Below are positions 1 through 7,291 of a stretch of 23,618 bases of DNA, one piece after another. Positions within the stretch are counted from its first letter, which is position 1, and the number at the start of each line of letters is the position of its first letter. Source of the stretch: CAYJGN01 sp964369635. Lineage in GTDB: Bacteria; Bacillota; Clostridia; Oscillospirales; Ruminococcaceae. Under the pieces are notes generated by a model. It was given only the letters and a program-made list of their open reading frames with translations, searched no databases and was not told where the DNA came from. Both the position numbers and the translations under genes were made by a program. The DNA lies in contig CAYJGN010000029.1 of assembly GCA_964369635.1 (NCBI GenBank), positions 1-23,618 of the forward strand, given 5' to 3'.

Positions 1-2
1 CT

Positions 3-59
3 CCATTCTGTACGGAGATTATTCAAAACTATTTGTGCTGTGCACAGAATGGAGATTAA
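3..59 (+). CDS. possible C-terminal tail of an upstream oxidoreductase (partial)
   Basis: An open frame runs in from the left edge and stops with TAA at 57-59, one base before the ATG of the DUF1667 gene. It would encode a tail containing PFCTEIIQNYL. A Cys in this position loosely recalls the C-terminal Cys-rich (BFD-like) segment of GlpA-type FAD oxidoreductases, which are common partners of DUF1667 proteins. The downstream gene's ribosome binding site lies inside this tail, as is usual for tightly packed operons. Only 18 residues are visible, so the identification rests mainly on context and is tentative. Confidence 0.3.
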   Translation, partial: PFCTEIIQNYLCCAQNGD

Positions 60-60
60 T

Positions 61-405
61 ATGGATAATTTCACAGCTACCTGTATCCTCTGTCCAAGAG
101 GGTGCGTTTTGCATATTGACAGCGACTTAAATGTTACAGGAAACAGATGCCCTAAGGGAATAGAATATGGCAAATCGGAGCGAACTGCCCCAAAGAGAGG
201 TTTCTCAACCACCGTTGCAATTGAGGGTGGAGCTTTTCCGCGTTGTCCTGTCAAGACCGACAGGGAAATTGATAAGAAACTCGTTATAGGGGCAGCTAAA
301 CTTGCAAAAAACATCAAACTAAAAGCACCGGTTTTCGTCGGTGATATCGTTTTGGAAAACCTACTTGACACAGGGGTCAACTTGGTTGTAAGCCGCGATA
401 TGTAA
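61..405 (+). CDS. DUF1667 family iron-sulfur protein
   Basis: A protein of 114 residues. The N-terminus carries TCILCPRGC and NRCPKG, giving cysteines 8, 11, 15 and 30 in the spacing of the DUF1667 family, which probably binds an Fe-S cluster. The C-terminal part, with KAPVFVGDIVLENLLDTGVN, is also typical of the family. Family knowledge: these small proteins are encoded next to anaerobic glycerol-3-phosphate dehydrogenase-like or other FAD/NAD oxidoreductases and probably serve as an electron-transfer subunit. The start at 61 is chosen because GGAG at 51-54 sits six bases upstream; in-frame starts at 40 (GTG) and 49 have no comparable site. It appears to be the last gene of an operon entering from the left. 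Confidence 0.85.
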   Translation: MDNFTATCILCPRGCVLHIDSDLNVTGNRCPKGIEYGKSERTAPKRGFSTTVAIEGGAFPRCPVKTDREIDKKLVIGAAKLAKNIKLKAPVFVGDIVLENLLDTGVNLVVSRDM

Positions 406-561
406 AAGCGGTTTTAGCTGTTAAATACAGAGCAGAAAAAACAATCAGCTCAATTTTAGCTTTTAAAAACCGCGATTCGATTTTACCCACTTCGACAAAT
501 TCCCTCAAAATATCCCCGAATTAAAAATCGAAAAAAGAGAAAATATGTCGATAACTTATGT

Positions 562-591
562 TTGACTTATTAGCAAGCGAGCTATTATAAT
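562..591 (+). promoter_or_regulatory. strong sigma-A promoter for a short transcript
   Basis: TTGACT at 562-567 and a perfect TATAAT at 586-591 are 18 bases apart. The predicted start is near 598, only about 17 bases before a terminator hairpin, so the main product would be an RNA of about 55-60 nucleotides. Confidence 0.7.
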
Positions 592-597
592 ACAGTT

Positions 598-657
598 AAT
601 CCACATCCCCGAACGCCCACTGAAACCTTGAAAGTTTCGGTGGGCACTCTTTTTTTG
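598..657 (+). ncRNA. candidate small RNA or transcription attenuator
   Basis: Transcription from the promoter at 562-591 would yield a roughly 58-nucleotide RNA: a single-stranded 5' part rich in C (CCACATCCCC at 601-610), a 12-bp hairpin at 615-645 and a U-run. No reading frame of note lies in it and it matches no RNA family I recognise. It could be a stand-alone sRNA or the attenuated leader of the membrane-protein operon that starts 82 bases downstream. Confidence 0.4.
615..657 (+). terminator. intrinsic terminator
   Basis: GCCCACTGAAAC (615-626) pairs with GTTTCGGTGGGC (634-645) through 12 pairs with one T-G wobble and a 7-base loop. ACTCTTTTTTT follows. It ends the short transcript starting near 598. 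Confidence 0.85.
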
Positions 658-672
658 TTAACTAAAAATTAA

Positions 673-701
673 TTGAATATCCATACTATAAATGATAAAA
701 T
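673..701 (+). promoter_or_regulatory. promoter of the membrane-protein operon
   Basis: TTGAAT (673-678) and TAAAAT (696-701) are 17 bases apart, with an extended -10 TG at 693-694. The predicted start near 708 gives a leader of about 32 bases to the TTG start at 740. Confidence 0.6.
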
Positions 702-739
702 AGATAATAATACTAAACGTTTGATTGGAGGGGGATATT

Positions 740-1618
740 TTGGAGAAGGATAAATTGGCGGAAGTTTGGAAGTTTCTTGGAAACCGTTGGTATCTCTTCA
801 TTTTAGCGCCTCTACTTACATCTTTACTTCTTCAAGGTTTAATCGATGTTTTCCCTGTATCCGATAATACTATATTTATTTTAACCATTGTGGTATTCTC
901 AATATTCCCCATCTATATTGTAGTTTTCATTGTTATAGGAACAGTATACTTTTCTCGTAATACTTTTAAATACCGAATTATAAAGCACCCCTTCACCTTT
1001 TCCTCATATGAAAGTCTATCCCAAGAGCTAAATAACAACATACTCAAAAAAGGCTATTACCATATGCATAATAGCCAAACATTCCCAAACGGCATTTCAA
1101 TAACAGGCTATGTAAAACCAATTACCACCCATATTTATGATTTTGTTTTTCTTATACGGTCAGAAAGTCTTCCCAAGGAGTCTTTTAAAGTAATTCATAA
1201 TGCTATAAGAAAAATTTCAAAAGAGAGCATCCGTAATTTTGATAAAGTATACCGACACAGATACTCAACAATTTTCTACCTTGATAGAGATAGCAAACTA
1301 AGTGATGAATTTTTGTACAGAAAGGCTCATGTGGCTTCAACTTATGATTATTTTACTCATAATATCCATCATCCATATGCCGCCGATGATATAGAATATA
1401 CCGATAATTATGGCTTGTTTGACGACCAGTCATTTCAACCGATAGTTGTAAATCTAACTGACAAAAAGGTGAGCATACCGTATAGAATAACCAAAAAAGG
1501 CAAAGAGATAACCTGCTCTATCCGAGATGATCTTTTAGAAATTTTAAATATAGATATCTCTATCCACCGTCATACAATAGCAAATGGTGAGTATTTAGAC
1601 GAAACAAAAGCAAAATAA
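740..1618 (+). CDS. two-helix membrane protein, local paralogous family (copy A)
   Basis: A protein of 292 residues that I do not recognise. Two hydrophobic helices lie at about residues 16-38 and 43-70, followed by a soluble domain of about 220 residues that is presumably cytoplasmic. Family motifs shared with its neighbours are GYVKPITTHIYDFVFLI, YRHRYS, QPIVVNLTDKKVSIPYRI and a C-terminal RDDLLEILNI. The start is taken as TTG at 740 because GGAGGGGG at 727-734 is well placed; the upstream TTG at 725 overlaps that site. It is the first gene of a tandem set (1655, 2530), and the next start lies 36 bases beyond its stop. No catalytic signature is visible; a sensing or protein-binding role is only a guess. 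Confidence 0.75.
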   Translation: MEKDKLAEVWKFLGNRWYLFILAPLLTSLLLQGLIDVFPVSDNTIFILTIVVFSIFPIYIVVFIVIGTVYFSRNTFKYRIIKHPFTFSSYESLSQELNNNILKKGYYHMHNSQTFPNGISITGYVKPITTHIYDFVFLIRSESLPKESFKVIHNAIRKISKESIRNFDKVYRHRYSTIFYLDRDSKLSDEFLYRKAHVASTYDYFTHNIHHPYAADDIEYTDNYGLFDDQSFQPIVVNLTDKKVSIPYRITKKGKEITCSIRDDLLEILNIDISIHRHTIANGEYLDETKAK

Positions 1619-1654
1619 CATTCCCCGCAAATTGCCGTATGGAGGAAACCATAG

Positions 1655-2511
1655 ATGAAAAGAAAATGCATAAAATTAATAAACTGGTTGGTAAAACATT
1701 GGCTTAAACTTTTTATTCCACCTTTGATTTTAGCATATGCAATTATATCCTTAGCTCCAGAAAAATTTTTTATATATGGTCTTTCTATCATATTATTAAT
1801 GAGTATCTTTTGCATTGCAATAATTGTTTTAAAAGTTATAGCAGAAGCTCCCAATAAATACAAAATCATTAAAATTCCTCATTTTATAAAACCTTTTGAT
1901 ACCCTACTTTCAGATTTTAAAACAAATCTGCAAAAAAAGGGGTACACTCATCTAAGCAGCTACTATCTCCTCAATAATCTTTTATTGTCAGGGTATGCAA
2001 AACCAGTGTCCACCCATATATTTGATTTGATTTTCATAATAAAAGCTGAAACTATAACCCTTGAAAGCAGCTTAATGCTTTATGATGCTATAATGGCTAT
2101 GCCAAAAGCTAATACTGCTTCCTTTAAATCAGAATACCGGCACAGATATTCACTAATACTATGCCTTGATAATGAGAGCAAAACAACTGATAAGCTATTA
2201 AAACGAGAACAAGCGATACCTTTATTAGATGATTTTTTCGTTTATGGCATTAGAGCTAAAAACTCAAAAGATGATGAAGAATTTATCGATAAAAGCTGTT
2301 TAGATAATGACCAAGCGTTTCAGCCGATAGTTGTAAATCTAACTGATAAAAAGGTGAGCATACCATATAGGATAACCAAAAAAGGTAAGGAGATAACCTG
2401 CTCTATCCGAGATGAGCTTTTGGAAATTATGAATATAGATACCTCAATTCACCGACATACAATTGCAAACGGCAACTATCACGAAGAGCAANNNNNNNNN
2501 NAGCAAAATAA
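1655..2511 (+). CDS. two-helix membrane protein, paralogue of copy A (copy B); 3' end crosses an assembly gap
   Basis: The closest paralogue of the gene at 740, with the same layout: two N-terminal helices (about residues 15-30 and 36-62) and a soluble domain with GYAKPVSTHIFDLIFII, YRHRYS and a C-terminal block nearly identical to copy A. GGAGG at 1641-1645 precedes the ATG. The 3' end is interrupted by ten Ns (2492-2501). As written the frame continues to 2533, but copy A ends in KAK-stop, and GCAAAATAA at 2503-2511 reproduces that ending if the true gap differs from ten bases by one modulo three. I therefore place the probable stop at 2511; 2533 is the literal alternative. Function unknown. 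Confidence 0.65.
2492..2501. other. assembly gap (ten Ns)
   Basis: Ten consecutive Ns lie at the 3' end of copy B, just after a segment almost identical to copy A. The length is probably a placeholder: the downstream AGCAAAATAA matches the end of copy A only in another frame. The gap may hide a few bases or a collapsed repeat. Confidence 0.95.
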
Positions 2512-2529
2512 AACAAAAGGAGGCAGATT

Positions 2530-3330
2530 ATGAGCAACAGGCAAAAACTGCGAAAAACAATTTTTATCACCGTACCCATTATGCTTTTAGGAATATTAGG
2601 TTTAGCTATCTTATCAGAATTTTTCCCGCATTCAATCTTTTATAATAATACCGTTATTACAATCAACTTCGTCATCCTCTCTGTCTGCTTAATTTATCTA
2701 TCTAATACTATTGTAAACTGTCAATACGGCATAAACTTCACCGAATCCGCTTATGAATTAAAGTTTGATAATATAGAGTCACTTACTTCCCATATAGAAA
2801 CTACCCTTGCTTCTGAAGCTTTCACCGCTTGCCCAAAAATTAAAACCGATGATAAAACAGAGCTAACCATTTATATAAAACCGATAGACCGTGAGCGGCT
2901 TGATATTGTTTTATTTATAGCAACCGAAAAACTTACCAAAAAAGGCTACCAAAGCCTCAGCGCAGAGGTTTTGCAGCTTCTATCCGAACACTACCCGAGT
3001 TTTAATCTTACCGCTCCTCATATCATAACCCCTATAATAGTCTTTTTAGAAAACACCGATATTGTAAACCATATCCTGCAACAAAGGCTAATTCTGCCGC
3101 ATAAAAACCAAAAACATCTAAACAAAAACAAATTTACATACAACGAAAACCCATATCACTATGATAATATCCACTCTTTCCATTCTCCGGTAGCCATTTC
3201 ATTTATTACCAAAATGGTGCGACTACCAATTTTTATTAGCAACAACCCAAAAAGACATCTTCAATGCACGAGAGCGGCGGTGCTTAGCATGCTAAAGGTC
3301 CCCATTGAGCCAGATAATATAACCCTCTAA
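2530..3330 (+). CDS. two-helix membrane protein, diverged paralogue (copy C)
   Basis: A protein of 266 residues with hydrophobic helices at about 11-33 and 39-60. It is a diverged relative of copies A and B: TIYIKPIDRERLDIVLFIATEKL corresponds to their GYVKPI...YDFVFLI segment, and the C-terminal KMVRLPIFISNN followed by RAAVLSMLKVPI corresponds to KKVSIPYRITKK followed by RDDLLEILNI. GGAGG at 2519-2523 sits seven bases before the ATG, and the gene follows copy B directly, so the three are probably one operon. No terminator is obvious after it before the next promoter. Function unknown. Confidence 0.75.
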   Translation: MSNRQKLRKTIFITVPIMLLGILGLAILSEFFPHSIFYNNTVITINFVILSVCLIYLSNTIVNCQYGINFTESAYELKFDNIESLTSHIETTLASEAFTACPKIKTDDKTELTIYIKPIDRERLDIVLFIATEKLTKKGYQSLSAEVLQLLSEHYPSFNLTAPHIITPIIVFLENTDIVNHILQQRLILPHKNQKHLNKNKFTYNENPYHYDNIHSFHSPVAISFITKMVRLPIFISNNPKRHLQCTRAAVLSMLKVPIEPDNITL

Positions 3331-3382
3331 AAACCCGGTAGCTAATCTGAATTTTAACCAGTTATATTAACCCTCTCTTACC

Positions 3383-3411
3383 TTGCATTAGCAATTGCAA
3401 TGTAATATAAT
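3383..3411 (+). promoter_or_regulatory. promoter of the aminotransferase gene
   Basis: TTGCAT (3383-3388) and TATAAT (3406-3411) with 17 bases between. The predicted start near 3418 leaves about 33 bases of leader, including GGAG at 3438-3441. Confidence 0.65.
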
Positions 3412-3450
3412 ATAGTGGATAAACAAAATTTCAGAACGGAGAATTAAAAT

Positions 3451-4635
3451 ATGTTTAACGCAAGAGAGCTTATGACCCCATATTTTGCCGCTCTTACAAG
3501 CAAAGGCGGAATGATGGATTTCCACAGCAAACTCAAAATCAAACCAACAGCGATGAACTGGGCAGACCCTTGGCGTCCAAACGATACAATTCCAGCTCAC
3601 ATAAAAAAAGCAACTATTGACTGTATCAACTCAACAGGCGCCCACTATACATTCCCAATGGGCGACCCCGAGCTTTTAGTCGAGCTTGCAAAGAGGGTTA
3701 AGAAGATAAATAAACTCGATGTTGACCCGATGAAGAATTTAACAGTTGTTGCGGGTTCTGACATTGCATTTGTATTTGTCGCAAAACCATTTATCGGCCC
3801 TGGCGACGAGATTATGATTCCAACCCCATCTTATGCAAACAACTATGCAACAGGTCCACTCTGTGGAGGTGTTACCGTTGAGGTGCCAACCTATGCAGAA
3901 GATAACTACAAGCTCCGTATAGATGAGTTTGAGAAAAGGGTTACAGATAAAACAAAAATCATCCTCTTCACAAACCCAAACAACCCAACAAGCACTGTCT
4001 ACACAAGGGAAAATCTAAAAGAGCTTGCCGACTTTGCAAAGAAACACAACCTTATGGTTATTGTTGATCAGGCATTTGAGGACGTCACCTTTGACGGTCA
4101 CGAGCTGACAACAATAACCGAGTTCCCAGATATGTTTGAGAGAACTATCATAATAAGCTCGCTCTCAAAAGGTATGGCGCTCTGCGGATACAGGGTTGCT
4201 TATGTTGTTGCAAGTGAGGATATCACCGATATGCTCCACTCGATAACCGTCCCTTCAGTCGGCGTTGCAAACACCGCGGCACAGGCAGGTATAACCGCCG
4301 GTCTTCGCGACACAGCTTTTATGGAAGAATACCGTCAGGAATATATGGCAAGAGCTGAAATTCTCGACAAAATCCTAAAGGATATCCCGCATATCAGCTA
4401 TCCAAAACCCGAGAGCTCATTCTTCTTCTGGATAGATATCTCCCACTACGGCACCGACCAAGAGGTGGTGGAGTATCTTGCTCTGAACGCCTCGGTACTT
4501 GTTAGCAACGGCAAAGGCTTTGGAAGCAATCAGCATATCAGACTAATCTACGGCGCACTGCAAGATAGAAACGAATGCATAGCGGCAGTCGAGCGAATTC
4601 GCGACGCACTTATAAACCACCCAAATAACAAATAG
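3451..4635 (+). CDS. class I/II PLP-dependent aminotransferase
   Basis: A fold-type I aminotransferase of 394 residues, the usual size. Visible motifs are TNPNNPT (174-180), D206 in IVDQAFED, which should hold the PLP ring nitrogen, the Schiff-base Lys240 in SSLSKGMALCGYRVAY, and R248, which contacts the phosphate. R383 in the C-terminal QHIRLIYGA may be the substrate-carboxylate arginine. Where many relatives have a DxxY motif with Tyr contacting PLP, this protein has Phe209. It probably exchanges an amino group between an amino acid and a 2-oxo acid in the cytoplasm; the substrate cannot be read from sequence. It has its own promoter and terminator, so it is a single-gene unit placed between two blocks of the membrane-protein family. 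Confidence 0.85.
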   Translation: MFNARELMTPYFAALTSKGGMMDFHSKLKIKPTAMNWADPWRPNDTIPAHIKKATIDCINSTGAHYTFPMGDPELLVELAKRVKKINKLDVDPMKNLTVVAGSDIAFVFVAKPFIGPGDEIMIPTPSYANNYATGPLCGGVTVEVPTYAEDNYKLRIDEFEKRVTDKTKIILFTNPNNPTSTVYTRENLKELADFAKKHNLMVIVDQAFEDVTFDGHELTTITEFPDMFERTIIISSLSKGMALCGYRVAYVVASEDITDMLHSITVPSVGVANTAAQAGITAGLRDTAFMEEYRQEYMARAEILDKILKDIPHISYPKPESSFFFWIDISHYGTDQEVVEYLALNASVLVSNGKGFGSNQHIRLIYGALQDRNECIAAVERIRDALINHPNNK

Positions 4636-4665
4636 TCTTTGCAGTTTCGCACTGCACAAAGCAGA

Positions 4666-4694
4666 AAACAGACGTTTTAGAGCGTCTGTTTTTT
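4666..4694 (+). terminator. intrinsic terminator after the aminotransferase
   Basis: AAACAGACG (4666-4674) pairs with CGTCTGTTT (4683-4691), a perfect 9-bp stem with an 8-base loop, ending in a T-run. A smaller hairpin, GCAGTTTCGCACTGC, lies just upstream at 4641-4655. Confidence 0.85.
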
Positions 4695-4719
4695 AGCGCT
4701 TTTTTATGCATTTTACTAA

Positions 4720-4748
4720 TTGACTAAATCATTTTTTTGCTCTATCAT
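4720..4748 (+). promoter_or_regulatory. promoter of the lipoprotein operon
   Basis: TTGACT (4720-4725) and TATCAT (4743-4748), spacer 17. The predicted start near 4755 precedes GGAGGG (4781-4786) and the ATG at 4791. Confidence 0.6.
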
Positions 4749-4790
4749 TAATTGGATAGATAATATTTCATAGCTATTTAGGAGGGATAT

Positions 4791-5246
4791 ATGAAAAAGA
4801 TACTTGCTTTAATTGTCTGTCTTGTTTTTTTAGTTTCCTGCGCTAAAAACGAAAACTCAACCATAGACTCTAAACAGAATCTCGATAGCGGTGCAGTTGA
4901 TAGCATATACACCGAAGTTGAATTTAAAAGTGGCGATAATTATTTTTTAGGCGGTAACAACATTGACGATGTGGAGTTTCCAATTGACACACCAATTATA
5001 ACGACAAACGAAACGGCAAAAGCCATTGCAGAAGCTATTTTGCTTGATTTGCAAAGCCGCGGCAGTTTCACAGATGTCGCTTTACACTCCATCTATCACG
5101 ACACCGACGATGATATCTACTATTTTGATTACTGGATAACTCCAGAAGTGGTAGACGGTGAGATTATATATCATATTGGCGGTGGATTAACTATCGCTAT
5201 TGATGCTAAAAGCTGCCAAGTTATTAAAATGTGGCCTGGGGAATAG
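4791..5246 (+). CDS. lipoprotein with NTF2-fold immunity-like domain
   Basis: A protein of 151 residues. A lipoprotein signal peptide ends in LVSC with Cys17 as the lipidated residue, so the mature protein should be anchored on the outer face of the membrane. The mature part has ETAKAIAEAILLDL, a YYFDYW strand and the ending GGGLTIAIDAKSCQVIKMWPGE, which resembles the Imm-NTF2 class of small immunity proteins (helix, then strands ending in a GG...I....G.V pattern). That assignment is from pattern memory and is moderate. An exported lipoprotein form would suit protection against a toxin arriving from outside, but no toxin gene is in the window. It is followed after eight bases by the next gene, likely in one operon. 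Confidence 0.6.
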   Translation: MKKILALIVCLVFLVSCAKNENSTIDSKQNLDSGAVDSIYTEVEFKSGDNYFLGGNNIDDVEFPIDTPIITTNETAKAIAEAILLDLQSRGSFTDVALHSIYHDTDDDIYYFDYWITPEVVDGEIIYHIGGGLTIAIDAKSCQVIKMWPGE

Positions 5247-5254
5247 GTGCTTTT

Positions 5255-6139
5255 ATGAATAAACTTTTCACCCTCTCACAGCGAGGGTTTAAAATTAACT
5301 GGCGGCTTTTAGAGATAGGCCTTTATGGCACGCCACACATGCCACCCGAGATAACAAAATCCGATATTTCCGATTACCTCTGTGTTATTCTCGATGGTAA
5401 TCCCGAAAACTTCGATGAAATTTCAGAGCTTCTCTGCTACTGCGGGGATGAAAGCTACGACTGCGATAAATTTGGGGAATTATTTAATAGCTATATCGAA
5501 AAAGAAAATGCAAGCAGAGAAATAGCCCTTCGAAAATGGCTAATTTTTAAGACTAATGAGCTGATTTTCTCTGAAAATAAAGATATGCAAGTCGATAAAT
5601 TCACCCTAATGGAGCTGCTCTCGCACTATGACTATAACTATACAGCTAAGTTTTTAAAGTTGTATGATAATAGCACCCTCAATCGTGAAAATAGCGATAT
5701 AAGGGTTCGCCTTATAGATAGCATGATGGGAGATCCTGAGCATTTTTTTAGCGATGGATACCTATTTTGTAGAGAGGAATTCAAAACAATTATAGAAGAG
5801 GAAAAAGATGATTTATCGCTTGATTTAAAAAATATAACGCAAGTTTTCACCCTTTTAAACGATAATGACTATGACAAAAACCTACGTGGAATAGAGGAGG
5901 CAAAAAATCTCTGCGACTTCTCTCCTCTTATCTTAGGGCCAAACGGCAAAGCCGGCTGGGAGGATAGCGCACGAGTGCTTTTCACCCTCTCCGACCAAAG
6001 GCTATTGCCCTATCTTCCTATGATTTTTGAGTGGACATCCGACCTTAACTGGCCGGGCGCTGATATTATAAGCGACCGACTGGAAATTTTCGACCCCGAG
6101 CTTTTAGCAAAACCACTAACCGATTATTTCTCAGAATAA
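5255..6139 (+). CDS. hypothetical protein with DUF5071-like C-terminal segment
   Basis: A predicted cytoplasmic protein of 294 residues, acidic and mostly helical, without signal peptide or membrane segment. Near the C-terminus LLPYLPMIFEWTSDLNWPGA resembles the HEAT-like pattern of DUF5071 proteins, which often have EWLQDxNWPxA. The first 180 residues are not recognisable. The ATG at 5255 is preferred; an in-frame GTG at 5231 would overlap the lipoprotein gene and lacks a good ribosome binding site. The gene lies eight bases after the lipoprotein stop, so the two are probably co-transcribed. DUF5071 proteins are sometimes found among immunity-type genes, which fits this neighbourhood, but the function is unknown. 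Confidence 0.65.
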   Translation: MNKLFTLSQRGFKINWRLLEIGLYGTPHMPPEITKSDISDYLCVILDGNPENFDEISELLCYCGDESYDCDKFGELFNSYIEKENASREIALRKWLIFKTNELIFSENKDMQVDKFTLMELLSHYDYNYTAKFLKLYDNSTLNRENSDIRVRLIDSMMGDPEHFFSDGYLFCREEFKTIIEEEKDDLSLDLKNITQVFTLLNDNDYDKNLRGIEEAKNLCDFSPLILGPNGKAGWEDSARVLFTLSDQRLLPYLPMIFEWTSDLNWPGADIISDRLEIFDPELLAKPLTDYFSE

Positions 6140-6207
6140 AGCAGCCTTTCAAGATATAAAGGCGATAAATAATATTCAAAAAATCAACTTATGAGGAGAA
6201 GATAAAG

Positions 6208-7206
6208 ATGTTTAATAAATTATCTCCAAAGGCGAAATGGCAACTTGGCACTGCTCTGCTTGTTGCAGCAGCGTTTATATTTGCTACCGCTCTACTCTGC
6301 TACTTTGATTTTGTTACTATCATTTTTTTAACAGGCGAGCTTATAGTCGTTGCTATTTGGGTGGCGATACTTTTGTTTATCGCAGGTGCCTTCTCTATAT
6401 TACAGGCTTGCTTTATCTACCGCAAGCAAATCTACGACGAGGGCAAAATACTGTTTAGAAACATCGTCATCGCAATTTTTATGGGAGTTTTTCTTATTTC
6501 AGTCATCGCCTCGATTGCCATTCCGATAGCTATTTCAATTACCGAATCACCCTCACAACACCTTATCGCTTACAGCTACTACTCGCTTGCAATAGGATTG
6601 ATTTTCGCTTTTATCAGTATCTGGTTTATGCTAAAATGGGATACACGCAAGCAAAATCAAACCGTCTATTTCGATATTCTCACCTACTCGAATTTGAGTG
6701 AACTTAAAAGCGCATTTAATCGCCATTATAGCGCAGAGGGATATCAAAACTCCCATTATGCCACCTCTCAAAATTCTGAATATATTACATACTACTTTAA
6801 GAATATCGATAATAAGTATATAGATATTATTTTGATATGCGATATCCCACTTGTCGATGAGGAAATTTCAAATGAGCTTGATATAACTTATAGCGATATT
6901 GAAAACTCCTGTCGTGAACTCTTGCAGATTAAAAATACTCGCAAAACTATTATCCTATCCACAAAAACTATCGATGAACGCTTTCACCGCTATTTCAGAG
7001 AGAATATTTATCATTCATCACCCGCTTATATAGAAACAATTTTCATTGCGGGGCTATCCTTCTCCGAGCGAAAGGTTTATATAAAGAAGATGTTAGATGG
7101 CAGTGGACTTCAGATATACAAAAAAATGCTCTTCGATTTTTGCACTCATATGCATATCAAAACCCCCGATTTTTGGGGTAACCGCAACAAAACAAATATG
7201 ATTTAA
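6208..7206 (+). CDS. four-helix membrane protein, distant member of the copy A-C family (copy D)
   Basis: A protein of 332 residues. Four hydrophobic helices lie at about residues 14-36, 41-67, 83-107 and 120-142, then a soluble domain of about 185 residues. That domain follows the order of copies A to C: EYITYYFKNIDNKYIDIILI matches their GYVKPI...YDFVFLI block, and SFSERKVYIKKML followed by FDFCTHMHI matches the C-terminal KKVSIPYRI and LLEILNI segments. The extra helix pair is new relative to A-C. GAGGAG at 6192-6197 precedes the ATG. The gap of 68 bases from the previous gene shows no clear promoter, so it may belong to the lipoprotein operon. Function unknown; the paralogy is by eye. Confidence 0.65.
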   Translation: MFNKLSPKAKWQLGTALLVAAAFIFATALLCYFDFVTIIFLTGELIVVAIWVAILLFIAGAFSILQACFIYRKQIYDEGKILFRNIVIAIFMGVFLISVIASIAIPIAISITESPSQHLIAYSYYSLAIGLIFAFISIWFMLKWDTRKQNQTVYFDILTYSNLSELKSAFNRHYSAEGYQNSHYATSQNSEYITYYFKNIDNKYIDIILICDIPLVDEEISNELDITYSDIENSCRELLQIKNTRKTIILSTKTIDERFHRYFRENIYHSSPAYIETIFIAGLSFSERKVYIKKMLDGSGLQIYKKMLFDFCTHMHIKTPDFWGNRNKTNMI

Positions 7207-7221
7207 AGCTACCAAACTTAA

Positions 7222-7254
7222 AAAACTGAGGTGTTTTCTTAACACCTCAGTTTT
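7222..7254. terminator. bidirectional terminator between convergent genes
   Basis: A perfect 14-bp inverted repeat, AAAACTGAGGTGTT (7222-7235) with AACACCTCAGTTTT (7241-7254), and a 5-base loop. The A/T-rich ends give a U-tract in both directions, serving copy D on the plus strand and the ABC operon on the minus strand. Confidence 0.9.
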
Positions 7255-7291
7255 AATTTTATCAACTATACATACAATTATCGTAAATATC

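Noticed and set aside
407..475. Terminator after the DUF1667 gene from GCGGTTTT (408-415) and AAAACCGC (467-474)
   Set aside because: The arms are far apart, the stem is interrupted and no T-run follows.
2463..2645. Small reading frame across the Ns
   Set aside because: It overlaps copies B and C in another frame and depends on unknown bases.
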